Part shown: one piece after another, positions 40,011 to 49,819 of the stretch
Layout: each line of letters begins with the position of its first letter
Position numbering within the stretch: position 1 is the stretch's first letter
Source: Isotricha intestinalis
Taxonomy: Eukaryota > Ciliophora > Litostomatea > Vestibuliferida > Isotrichidae
NCBI GenBank assembly: GCA_023807065.1
Contig: JAJJLU010003549.1
Span: 1-55,459 of the forward strand
Reading direction: 5' to 3'
DNA length: 55,459 nucleotides
Translations under genes and position numbers: made by a program
Notes under the pieces: generated by a model
Databases searched by the model: none
What the model was told of the DNA's origin: nothing
What the model saw: only the letters and a program-made list of their open reading frames with translations

Positions 40011-41765
40011 ATGTTAAATTTACCAAATATAAAAAGAAGCCAAGAAACATCAAAAAATGAGAATTTATTATTATATAAAGGAAGAAAAAAATATGATTAT
40101 TTTTCGATGAAAATTCCATATTCAATAATAGAACAAAGAATAAAATCAATAAAAGATGAAAGATTTTTATTTTTTATAAAATATGGAATATTAAGAAGAT
40201 TTGATGGTGATTGTGAAACAATATATATAGAAATACCTCAAATACCAAAAAAAATAGTAATTTATAGAAGACCTTATGCAAGAATGAAATCTTCAGATAA
40301 ATTAAATTTAAGTAAAAAAGATTTACCACATATTCCTTTATTTGAAGGAGAAGATAATTTAAAATATTTATCTTTAGAATTAAATCAAATTTCAAAAATT
40401 GAACAATTGATTTCCTTAAATAATTTAATTTATTTAAATTTATATGGAAATAAAATTTCTGAAATTGAAAATTTACAATGTTTACCTAAGTTAAAAATAT
40501 TATTGATTGGAAGAAATTTTATTGATAAAATAAAAAATTTAAATTCTTTAATTGAATTGGAAATTCTTGATTTACATAGTAATAAAATTAAAGTGATTGA
40601 AAATATTTCTCATTTAAAAAAATTAAGGATTTTAAATTTAGCAAATAATCTTATTAATTCAATAAAAGAATTAATGTCAAATATTAATTTAGAAGAAGTT
40701 AATTTAAGAAAAAATTTAATTGAATTTATTCCTAATTTAAAATTAGATAAAATTAAAAAATTAAATTTAGGAAAAAATTTAATATCAAAATTAGAATCAT
40801 TATTTGAATTAAAAAAATTAAAAAATTTAGAAGAATTGAATTTAGAAGATAATCCAATTCTTGAAATAAAAGAAGCATTAATGATTTTAAGAACTCTTCC
40901 AATTGAAGACCAATTAAAATATTGTATTAATAAAAATATTAATAATTCAAATTCACTTGTTTTTAATAAAGAAAACAAAACTTTTTATAAAATAGATAAG
41001 AAAAAATTAAATTTATCTAAATCAGCTATTCAAATTCAAAGTGAAAAAATCAATAAAATTAATATTAAAATAATTCCTATTAAATTATTATGGAAAGATG
41101 AATATAATAAAATTATTCAATTGGGATATAATGGTTATTGTTTTAAAAGATATAAAGAAATTAATATTTATTATGGTTATGTTGAAACAATAAATGAAAA
41201 TACTTTAATTTTTTATGGTAATTGTACTAATGAAATTGAAAAAGAGGATTTTAAAAAAAATTTTTCTTATATAAGTTTTAATTACTTTTATTTTAATGTT
41301 ATTTTGAATAAAAAAACAATTGATATTTTAAATCAATATAAAAATTTAATTTCTATTTCTTTTAATGATAATAATATTTATTCTTTTTATCAAATTACTA
41401 AATTAGAAAAAATTGGTTTTATACAAAATTTAAATATCAATCAAAATGAAATTTGTAATTCTTCTTTACTTAAATATTTTATTATTTATAGATTACAAAA
41501 TTTAAAGTATTTTAATGATATTAAAATTACTGAAAAAGATAAAATTTTATCGAATAAATTTTTTGTAAAATTTGATGAAAAAATTGTGGAAAATGAAAAA
41601 AAAAAGGAAATTAATTCTTGTGAAAATCAAATACATTTAAATAAAAATAATGAAATTAATAATAAATTAAAAGAAATAAATAATAAAAATAAATTTTTTA
41701 CTTTCATTAAAAAAAACTTATCTTTTGTTTTGTATGAATTATTTTCTGAAAAAAATTACGAGTAA
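40011..41765 (+). CDS. Leucine-rich-repeat protein, LRRC49-like (584 aa)
   Basis: Residues about 90-290 form an SDS22-type LRR array. It is preceded by LNLSKKDLPHIPLFEGEDNL and includes YLNLYGNKISEIENL, LKILLIGRNFIDKIKNL, EILDLHSNKIKVIENI and LRILNLANNLINSIKEL, closing with LEELNLEDNPILEIKEA. The lead-in 'P.lEGE..L' and the repeat wording closely follow LRRC49, a subunit of the tubulin polyglutamylase complex that acts at centriolar satellites and cilia. After the LRRs a ~250-residue region of unknown fold follows (YYGYVETINENTLIFYGNCT) and then a charged coiled tail. Orthology to LRRC49 is probable but other ciliary SDS22-like LRR proteins share the pattern. Cilium-related function fits the neighbouring SPEF2 and centrin genes. 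Confidence 0.65.
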   Translation: MLNLPNIKRSQETSKNENLLLYKGRKKYDYFSMKIPYSIIEQRIKSIKDERFLFFIKYGILRRFDGDCETIYIEIPQIPKKIVIYRRPYARMKSSDKLNLSKKDLPHIPLFEGEDNLKYLSLELNQISKIEQLISLNNLIYLNLYGNKISEIENLQCLPKLKILLIGRNFIDKIKNLNSLIELEILDLHSNKIKVIENISHLKKLRILNLANNLINSIKELMSNINLEEVNLRKNLIEFIPNLKLDKIKKLNLGKNLISKLESLFELKKLKNLEELNLEDNPILEIKEALMILRTLPIEDQLKYCINKNINNSNSLVFNKENKTFYKIDKKKLNLSKSAIQIQSEKINKINIKIIPIKLLWKDEYNKIIQLGYNGYCFKRYKEINIYYGYVETINENTLIFYGNCTNEIEKEDFKKNFSYISFNYFYFNVILNKKTIDILNQYKNLISISFNDNNIYSFYQITKLEKIGFIQNLNINQNEICNSSLLKYFIIYRLQNLKYFNDIKITEKDKILSNKFFVKFDEKIVENEKKKEINSCENQIHLNKNNEINNKLKEINNKNKFFTFIKKNLSFVLYELFSEKNYE

Positions 41766-41905
41766 CATTTATATATAATATTAAATAACGTATTATCTTC
41801 GTTATTTGTTTTTTTTATAATTTTATAAACCAACAATTATATAATGTAAATCAAAAATAAAATTAATTCTTTTATTAATTAATTTTTAAATTTAAGAAAA
41901 AGAAA

Positions 41906-42265
41906 ATGAACAAAAATTATAAAAGTAAAAATTCAACAGGAAATATTTATACTAAATCTTTTGATGATTCACATCAAAAAATTTTAACAGAGAAAGATAT
42001 TAAAAAATTAACTTTAAGAAATAATTACACTAAATTATTAAGTAAAGAAGAAGTTAAATTATTATCAAAATTAAATTTAGATAATAGTCCATTAGAAGTT
42101 TATCCTTATTATAGTCAACCTGGAAATATTGATATTATTGGTGATATTCCTAAATTTATTTCACATAAAGAAACTAATTTTATGAATAAACAATTGGAAT
42201 TAATTAATAAATTTAATCAATATTATAATGATAAATTTAAGCCACTTCAAAAAGATAATGAATAA
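41906..42265 (+). CDS. Small hypothetical protein (119 aa)
   Basis: Single open frame with ATG start and TAA stop, same strand as the LRR gene 140 bases upstream. The composition is less Asn-biased than that of long repeats here, with ordered-looking stretches LTLRNNYTKLLSKEEVKLLS and PLEVYPYYSQPGNIDIIGDI. No signal peptide, membrane span or known motif is seen. Probably real, function unknown. Confidence 0.5.
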   Translation: MNKNYKSKNSTGNIYTKSFDDSHQKILTEKDIKKLTLRNNYTKLLSKEEVKLLSKLNLDNSPLEVYPYYSQPGNIDIIGDIPKFISHKETNFMNKQLELINKFNQYYNDKFKPLQKDNE

Positions 42266-42618
42266 AAAATATAATGTTTATCTTGAATTAAAGTAAAAAA
42301 TCCAATAATTTTATTAAATAAACCAAAAATATTTTTTTTTTCAAACACAATCATTAAAAATAAAAATGAATGATTATTAATCAAATCATTAATTTATTTA
42401 TAATTTTTTCTTTATTAAAAAATTTAATTGTTATCTATTATAAATATTCATATCCTAACACAGAATTAAAATTCAAACTAAAGAATAATAAAATAAATCC
42501 TTTTATCACATATTGAATAAAATAATTTTTAATCAATCTTTAATTTAATATACTTTAATATATAGAATAAATCATTATTTTTCATTTAAACATATTATTT
42601 TAACAAAAAAACTAGAAA
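42266..42618. other. Intergenic between convergent genes, no gene seen
   Basis: AT-rich spacer between the 3' ends of a plus-strand and a minus-strand gene. No remnant or repeat noticed. Confidence 0.5.
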
Positions 42619-43671
42619 TTACAAATCTAAATTTCCTAATTTCATTTTATTATCAACAAAACTTTCATTATTTTTAACATCATAAAAGAAATTTTTTAAT
42701 TCAATAAACTCATTAGAATGTTTCATATTATTAATTTCATTATTTAAATTATAGCATTTTTCAATTTGATTATTTTTCATATTACAAATTTTAAAATTTA
42801 AATCAGAATTAACAAAAATAGCAATTCCTTCAATTTTATCATTAATCCAATATCCAATAATATAATTATGACTATGATAGAAATAATTAATTCCAAAACC
42901 ATTTTTTTTATCATTTTTAAAAAAACCAATAAATTTACCATTATTTTCAATAAAGCATCCAAAACCATTTAAACAATTATTTTCCCAATTCCCTTCATAA
43001 ATTTTATTTTCATTCCATTTAAATTTTCCTTTTCCTTCAATTTTATCATTAATAAAATTTCCATTATATTCACTTCCATTTGATAATATTAATTTTCCTT
43101 TTCCATTTCTTTTTCCATTTAAAAAGTTTCCTTCATATTTACTTCCATCTGAAAAAATTTCTTTTCCAAAACCATTTTTTTCATTATCTATAAAATTTCC
43201 TTCATATATTGAATTATTTATTATATCTGTAAATTTCCCTTTTCCATTCATTTTATCATTTTTAAATTCTCCTTCATAATAATTCCCATTTGATAATATT
43301 AATTTCCCTTTTCCACTTTTATGAGAATTTTTATCTAATTCTCCTATATATTTTATTCCGTTTGAATATTGTTTTATTTCATTTTTTGCAAAGTTTAATT
43401 TTTTTATTGATTTTTTTTTTAGAAAAAATTCATTTTTTTCATCTTTCTCTTTATTTTCCATATATTTTATTTCTTCTTTTTCATAATTGTTTATTTCTTT
43501 ATCATTCATTTTCTTATTATTTCTATATATTGGAAAATCGCTATTTAAATTTTCATTTGTTATTATATTTTGATTCTGGATATTATTGTTTTCTATATTA
43601 TTTAATGGTTTTATTTGATTTATTGTTATTATTCTTCTTTTTGAAAAATTTTTATTATTTTGATATCTCAT
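42619..43671 (-). CDS. MORN-repeat protein (350 aa)
   Basis: Residues ~105-290 contain about eight tandem MORN repeats of the Y-x-G-x-(W/F) type: YIGELDKNSHKSGKGKLILS, YYEGEFKNDKMNGKGKF, IYEGNFIDNEKNGFGKEIF, KYEGNFLNGKRNGKGKL, EYNGNFINDKIEGKGKF, IYEGNWENNCLNGFGCF, KFIGFFKNDKKNGFG and a last divergent NYIIGYWINDKIEG. The first ~100 residues are Asn/Glu/Lys-rich and disordered. The last 50 are helical. MORN arrays bind membrane lipids or act as structural scaffolds and are common in ciliary and cortical proteins of protists. No enzymatic domain is attached. Confidence 0.85.
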   Translation of the reverse strand: MRYQNNKNFSKRRIITINQIKPLNNIENNNIQNQNIITNENLNSDFPIYRNNKKMNDKEINNYEKEEIKYMENKEKDEKNEFFLKKKSIKKLNFAKNEIKQYSNGIKYIGELDKNSHKSGKGKLILSNGNYYEGEFKNDKMNGKGKFTDIINNSIYEGNFIDNEKNGFGKEIFSDGSKYEGNFLNGKRNGKGKLILSNGSEYNGNFINDKIEGKGKFKWNENKIYEGNWENNCLNGFGCFIENNGKFIGFFKNDKKNGFGINYFYHSHNYIIGYWINDKIEGIAIFVNSDLNFKICNMKNNQIEKCYNLNNEINNMKHSNEFIELKNFFYDVKNNESFVDNKMKLGNLDL

Positions 43672-43839
43672 TTCCCCAGATACGAAATTTCTTTTCTGAA
43701 TTAATGACTATAAAAATATATCAATAATATAAAAACCCTACTTTCTCATTTAAATTCCCAAACTGATTTTCATTACAATTACAAAAAGAACTAACATCAT
43801 TCCCCATACAAAAAAAAAAATATAAAAAAAAAATAAAAA

Positions 43840-44511
43840 ATGGATTTCCAAACTCGTGGTGGTAATAAAGTAGGAGGAGGAGGAGTAGCATCATCTACAT
43901 TAGCAAATGAAGACCGTAGAGAAAGATTACGTAAATTAGCAATGGAGACAATAGATTTAACAAAGGATCCTTATTTCAGAAGAAACAATATAGGTTCATA
44001 TGACTGTGCTTTATGTTGTACAATTCACACAAATGAAGGCTCTTATCTTGCTCATACTCAAGGTAAAAAACATCAAACTAATTTAGCTAAGAGAGCTCAT
44101 AAGGAACAATTACTTCAACAAAAACAAAATCCTAATAATATTACTGAAATTCCTATTAGTTATAACATTAAAAGAAATTTTGTTAAAATTGGTTTTCCTG
44201 GTTATAAAATTACAAAAATGAAAGATGCGAATACTTTACAAAAAAGTATTTTGTTTCATATTGAATATACTAAAATTAGTATTGGTGTTACTCCGAGATA
44301 TAGATTAATGAGTTCATATGAACAAAAAATAGAAATGCCGAATGATAAGTATCAATATATTATTTTTGCCGCCGAACCTTATGAAACTATTGCTTTTAAA
44401 ATTCCTAATTATGAAGTTGATAATAGTGAAGATAAATATTTATGTAATTGGGATGAAGATAGTAAAGTTTATACTGTTAGAATTTATTTCAAAGATAATA
44501 AGTTAAAGTAA
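43840..44511 (+). CDS. SF3A2: Splicing factor 3A subunit 2 (SF3A2/PRP11)
   Basis: A 223-aa protein that is collinear with SF3A2. It starts MDFQTRGGNKVGGGGVASST, and continues NEDRRERLRKLAMETIDLTK and DPYFRRNNIGSYDCALC. A matrin-type zinc finger follows (C56-x2-C...HTQGKKHQTNLAKRA, residues ~56-86), then KIGFPGYKITKMKD and the conserved PRYRLMSSYEQKIEMPNDKY and YEVDNSEDKYLCNWDED modules. The Pro-rich heptad tail of animal SF3A2 is absent, as in yeast Prp11 and other protists. It is part of the U2 snRNP SF3a complex needed for prespliceosome assembly, which agrees with the many short introns in the window. It has markedly less AT-rich composition than its neighbours, as expected for a conserved housekeeping gene. 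Confidence 0.95.
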   Translation: MDFQTRGGNKVGGGGVASSTLANEDRRERLRKLAMETIDLTKDPYFRRNNIGSYDCALCCTIHTNEGSYLAHTQGKKHQTNLAKRAHKEQLLQQKQNPNNITEIPISYNIKRNFVKIGFPGYKITKMKDANTLQKSILFHIEYTKISIGVTPRYRLMSSYEQKIEMPNDKYQYIIFAAEPYETIAFKIPNYEVDNSEDKYLCNWDEDSKVYTVRIYFKDNKLK

Positions 44512-44670
44512 TTTTCTCTATTTTTTGTGAGAAGATAATTTAAAAAATACTTTTCTTGATAAAAATGAGATTAGGTTTATTTTTGGAAGAATAATTTTTT
44601 TACATTGAATTTTACTTATTAAATTGTTAATTTTTTTATATTAATTTATGAATAATATTTTTTTTTAAAA

Positions 44671-47161
44671 ATGAGGAATTTATTTTCATTTTATGTTTTA
44701 TTTTTGTTTTTTGAATTTAGTATAAATTTGAAAACAAATTCTAAGAGGAAATTAATATCAAAAGAAAAAATAGAAAAAATGTGTACTGATGACATTAAAA
44801 TATATGAAATAGATAAAGAATATTCTTCATTGAATGAATATATAAATTCCTTAAATATAAAAGAAGGAAATAAAAGGAATTTCTTATTATCATTATTCCT
44901 ATATAAAAAATCAGATAGTTTAAATGAATTTTTAGCAGATGTTTTAAATTATATGTTTGTCATATCTCTTTCTTTTGTAACATTAATAAGTAAAATTAAA
45001 AATAAAAAAAAATTATATAAAATTAGTTTGGATTATAATGTGTGTATGTTGGAATAGAAACAGATGTGCTTTTCATAGAAATTTAAAAACAGGAGGATGC
45101 AAACTTTTTGTAATTTTCACAGCATTATCATTTTTTTTAGGGTGTTTAATATGTAATTTAATTTCATTAAGAAATTTAAGGTAACATAATAAATATAATA
45201 ATAATAGTAAATCGATTGTATATTTTAAAAGTTCATTTTGCTCTTTAATTAATTTTTTTGATCATTCTTCAATTGGAAATGAATATGAAAATTTTCCAAA
45301 ATGGATTGGAACTTCAAATATAATAAATTCATTAGAAAAAACATCAAATGAAGTAATTTATGAAATTTCTTCAAAGCATAATGAATTGTTCATTAATGAA
45401 CAATTACCAAATAAAATGAATGCACAATTATATAATATTATTGACAATAAAGAATTTATTGAAAATAAAATTGATCAATTTACTGTTGAAAAAACTCCAA
45501 CTCCTAATTTGGGAGATAATTATGTTTCTACTGATAGATTTATGCCTCTTTTTTTTGAACAATATCAAAATAAATTTAATTATTCTACTGATTTAGGTGC
45601 AATTTATAAAGAATTTATTGAATATATTTTACCTCCTATTGAAAATTTAAATGAATTAAATAGAAAAGGAACTATAATAACAACCAAAAAAGATGATATT
45701 ATGAATAAGCTCAATTCTGTAATAAATGATTTTCAAAATTTAGAAAAAATATTTACTCAAACTTCAGAAAAAATGACTGATAATTTAGGTATATTAGTAG
45801 ATATTTATATTAATATAATAATGAAAATATTTGAAATATTATTAATATTATTTATTTTATTTCCAATGCTTTCATTATTAAGTTTATTTTTATTTATAGT
45901 ATTAAAATTATCATGTGGACAATTTTGCCTTCATTTATTTTGGAATTTGAATATATTAATAATAGCATTAATATTTATAATAGGTGGAATTTTAGGTATT
46001 TTAGGAGTTATAGGAAATAATTTAGTTCCTATAATTTCATATTTATTAAGTCCTGAATATATGGGAATTGAAGGAAATATTTATGGAGGAAATAAAGAAA
46101 ATGGAAATTTAATTAATTTATGTCTTAATGGAGATGGTAATTTATATAATTCAATGGAGATTGAATCAGATGAAATTAATATTATTAATGATTTTTTATT
46201 ATTATCAAGAAAATCAATGGCAATTGAAAAAAATATAAATGAATTGACTCCCAATTCACAAAAAATTGCTTTAGCTCTACATAATATTGAAAAATATATT
46301 GAAGATCCAGCTTTAACTACCAAAGGACAAAATGTAATAGAATATAATTATGAATATAATTTAAATTTATTAAGAGAATGTGATAACAATTTTAATTTTA
46401 CTTTTAGAGATTGTACACACTTATCTCCTTATTGTGAAGTTAATGAAGATTGTTGTAAATTTGATTATTCTAATAATGTTTGTCCTATTGGTTTGAAAGA
46501 AGAATGTAAATTTAAATTTCAAATAATGTATACAAGTTATTTTGATGTTCAAGATAAATTAAAACATTTTAATTATATTTTAAATGAATTAAATGAGAAA
46601 TATACATTATTATTAAAAGATTTAAAAGAAAAATATTCTTCAATTAATAATCAGTTAACAGGAATTTTAATTGATATTTATGATCCTATCATTGGAGAAA
46701 AAGGTGAATTAAAAAATATGTTTGATTGTTCTTATATGAAACAAGATATGATTAATTTCTTTTATACTTTACATAATAAATATTCTAAAAGTAATAAAAA
46801 ATTATGTACAAATTGCATTATTGCTGGAATTTTTTCTTATATTAGTTTATTATTTATTATTATGATATTATATGATCATGTAGAAAGCGGTCCTAAAGTA
46901 AAACCAAAGTTAAATTATAAGAAATTTAGATTAAATAGAAAAAATGAAATAGAAGAAGAAGAAGAAGAAAAAAAAGAAGAAAAAGAAAAAATTGAAGAAA
47001 AAGAAAAAAATGAAGAAGAAGAAAAAAAAGAAGAAAACAATGAAGAAATAATAAAAATTCAAAAAAAGACAAAAAACAGTAAGAAACATGTAGGAATAAA
47101 AATGATAAATTCAGATGAAATAGAAATTAAATCATCATCTAGAGGATTAAATGAAAATTGA
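44671..47161 (+). CDS. Prominin-like five-pass membrane protein, three exons
   Basis: Exons 44671-44989, 45027-45180 and 45208-47161 join across introns of 37 and 27 nt to give 808 aa. A signal peptide (MRNLFSFYVLFLFFEFSI) precedes a short luminal part. A first helix (LNYMFVISLSFVTLISIWII) is followed at once by a Cys-rich stretch, CVCWNRNRC, and a second helix (KLFVIFTALSFFLGCLICN). Then come a large luminal domain, a paired helix block (FEILLILFILFPMLSLLSLF and LIIALIFIIGGILGILGVIG), a second luminal domain with Cys pairs, and a last helix before a Glu/Lys-rich cytosolic tail. This topology and length match prominin (CD133), which marks membrane protrusions and cilia and organises cholesterol-rich membrane. 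Sequence similarity away from topology is weak, so orthology is tentative. The 3' end is duplicated at 38862-38945. Confidence 0.65.
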
Positions 47162-48013
47162 TAATATGAATAAATCATTAATTAAATAAAAAAATTCATT
47201 ATATTACTTAAAAATAAAAAAAATAAAAATAAAGAAAATAATAATATGAAGAATAGTAATAAATAAAAGAATTTTTTTATATAAATAAATACATTTAGAT
47301 TCAAAAATTGAAAAAAAAGAAATAGATTAATATTTTGAAGAGTTTTTTTTGAAATATGTTTTTTTTTCTTCAATATATCATTATCATAAATAACAATAAC
47401 ACATAATTCATTTCTACCTTTTTATTTGAAAAATTTCTTTATATCTTTTATCAAAATAAAATATGTATCAATTTTTATTATTATCATTTAAATTTAAATT
47501 ATTTGATTTATTTTCAAAATGTATATTTAAGAAATTCTTCTTTTTTTCATTTTCTATATTATTATAATCTTTTACATTTGAAATTGAATTTTCTATTATA
47601 AGTGTTTTTTATTTATATTTTGATTTTCTTTTTGTGAATTTAAATTTTTTTAAAGGCTCCTAAGTACAATCTAACATTAGATATACAACTCATTTTTTTA
47701 TATTTTATTCTACCATTTTTTATTCTTTTATCTATTATTTAATCAACCTTATATCCCAAAATAACATGTCTCTTGAGATTTATAAATTTATATTATTTAA
47801 AATAAATGATTTTTGTTTTAATAAATAGTTAATATATTAAAAATTAATATAACAATTATAGAAAAAAAAAAAATTCTAATTATTTAAATTCCAAATTTTC
47901 CTTAAATAAGCCGGTCTCTCGATTTTTGAAAAATTAAAATTCCGAAATAAAACGGTCTATGAGGTACAGAAAAAATTAAGATATTTTTTTAGAGACCGAT
48001 TTATTTTGGGATA
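47085..48013. repeat. Large dispersed inverted repeat, arm B
   Basis: This is the reverse-complement partner of 37922-38945. It starts within the last codons of the prominin-like gene and continues through its 3' flank to the diverged TIR element at 47751-48013. Between them lie degraded coding-like blocks, for example minus-strand codons around 47400-47600 that read like those at 38420-38640. This arm adjoins the complete gene and is probably the source. Confidence 0.85.
47751..48013. mobile_element. Diverged copy of the TIR element
   Basis: The ends ATATCCCAAAATAACATGTC and AGAGACCGATTTATTTTGGG resemble the perfect TIRs at 37922/38254, with internal GCCGGTCTCT and ACGGTCTATG cores. It is shorter (263 bp) and mutated. 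Confidence 0.65.
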
Positions 48014-48687
48014 GAAGGTTATTCAGGAATATAAGAAGAAAAAATAGGAAAATTAGGTGGAAAAAAATAATTTTTTAAAATTATTGTTTAACTTTATTTC
48101 CTTCATCAATTTAAGGAATATATTGAATATTAACAAATTTTAGACTCTTTAAATAGTCCTTCTAGAACGCAAATTTATTTTTTTTCTTTGAAGAAGTAAC
48201 AAAAATTATAAAGATCTTATAGACAAAGATTTTAAAATAATATTCACCTATAATAAAATTTCTATAAACATTCCTAGATCTAAAAAAACATTAATTATTG
48301 AAAATTTCATAATTTCATGAATTCACGCTTTACTAACAACTGGAACAATCCATTTTCTAATTAACCAGGAATTATTTGATATTTTATATCATTCAAAAAA
48401 CAACCTCATACTTTTTATTTGTTAATTTCCTGTAAATATGATGTTTTACAAACTTTAACAATTAGTATGGGCCTTAAAATTTATTTGAATCTCATATAAA
48501 CATTAATCTTATTTTAATAATATAATTGATTTAAAAGGATAAAATATCTATCAATCTATTTGAGAAAATGTTGTTTTTATTATTGTTTTATATTAAATTA
48601 TGAAATCGCAAAAATTTTGTTGATTCTGAATGATCCTATCATAAAGGAAATAAAATTCCTTTATTTTTTAAAATTAATTATTTTATT
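48014..48687. other. Intergenic, degraded sequence
   Basis: No frame longer than a few dozen codons. Patches of higher complexity (around 48310-48480) suggest decayed coding sequence but no family can be read. Confidence 0.4.
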
Positions 48688-49250
48688 TTATTCCTGAAAT
48701 TTATGTTTTTCATATTCTATATGTTCTACATTTTTCAAAAGTATTCTTAAATTTTTTTCATCTCTTTTGGTTACCTCGGAGTAAATATATTTCTTGTCTT
48801 CAATTTTCAGTTGAAATAAAAATTTTTTATTTAGTTTAATATATCCAGTTCCACTAATATTTCATATTAAATTAAAATGAAAGACCCATGTAATATTCAT
48901 GATTTAAAGATAAATTTGTGAATTTTCTCTTTTTGTTTGACTGATATATCAACTTCTAATATATAATTTAAACATATAATATATTTATATTCATTATTCT
49001 GAGGTTCATTTTCTAAATAATTATCATGTAATATTTAACTTATAATACAATTTTCTTTTTTATATTTTTAAATCTTGAAATGATTTTTAATTCATATATA
49101 CTTCAATATATTTTATATAAGGTATTTTTGCTATGAAAAACAGAACAATAATATCAAGTAATCTTATAAATTCTTTATGTAATTTTCATTTAAATCAAAA
49201 GTTGAGAGCATAACTTTATTTTTAAATTCTTTTTATTTACCTTTTTATTA
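48688..49250 (-). pseudogene. Decayed gene of unknown family
   Basis: Minus-strand blocks with protein-like composition, GTGYIKLNKKFLFQLKIEDK and then KRDEKNLRILLKNVEHIEYE ending at TAA 48688-48690, and upstream YKYIICLNYILEVDISVKQK, are separated by stops and frame changes. No start codon and no intron set restore one frame. Identity unknown. Confidence 0.45.
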
Positions 49251-49819
49251 ATTTATCCAAAATTATATTTTTAATTGTTTATTATATATCTAATAACATT
49301 TCTCTTGATAGTGTTTGAACAAAAAAATTTATTGCATAACTTAATTTATTTCAATTAAATATATTCTTAGTGTCCATTATTTCTATTTAAATTTTCTTTA
49401 TCTATAATTACTCAAAAATAATCAAAATTTTTCCTTTTAACTCTTCTTAGCCGATGATTCTTTTGCATTTTTTCATTTATTACTTATTTAATTCAAATTT
49501 TTTTAATTTTATTCTTCTCTTTTAATTCTGATTAACCACAAATTAATGTCTTATTCTTAATAACTTGCATCTTAAATAATTTTTTTAAAAAAAGTATTTG
49601 TTTTTTTTATTGTTATTGAGTCTAACCCTTGATCTCTTCCTCTTGTCACCTGATTTATAATCCAAAAAAATCATTATTTAACATTATTATTTTTTTTTAT
49701 ATTAAAAATTCTTTGATTTTATATTACATGATATTTATTTGAAAAAATATTTTTCTTTTATATAATTTTTTAATATATTTACTTAATTTATCATTATATT
49801 TTTTTATATTTTATTAAAT
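49251..49819. other. Intergenic, no gene seen
   Basis: AT-rich sequence upstream of the pepsin-fold gene; only short chance frames. Confidence 0.45.

Noticed and set aside
46081..46323. Minus-strand frame of 80 codons inside the prominin-like gene
   Set aside because: It is a shadow of the sense frame; no independent signal.
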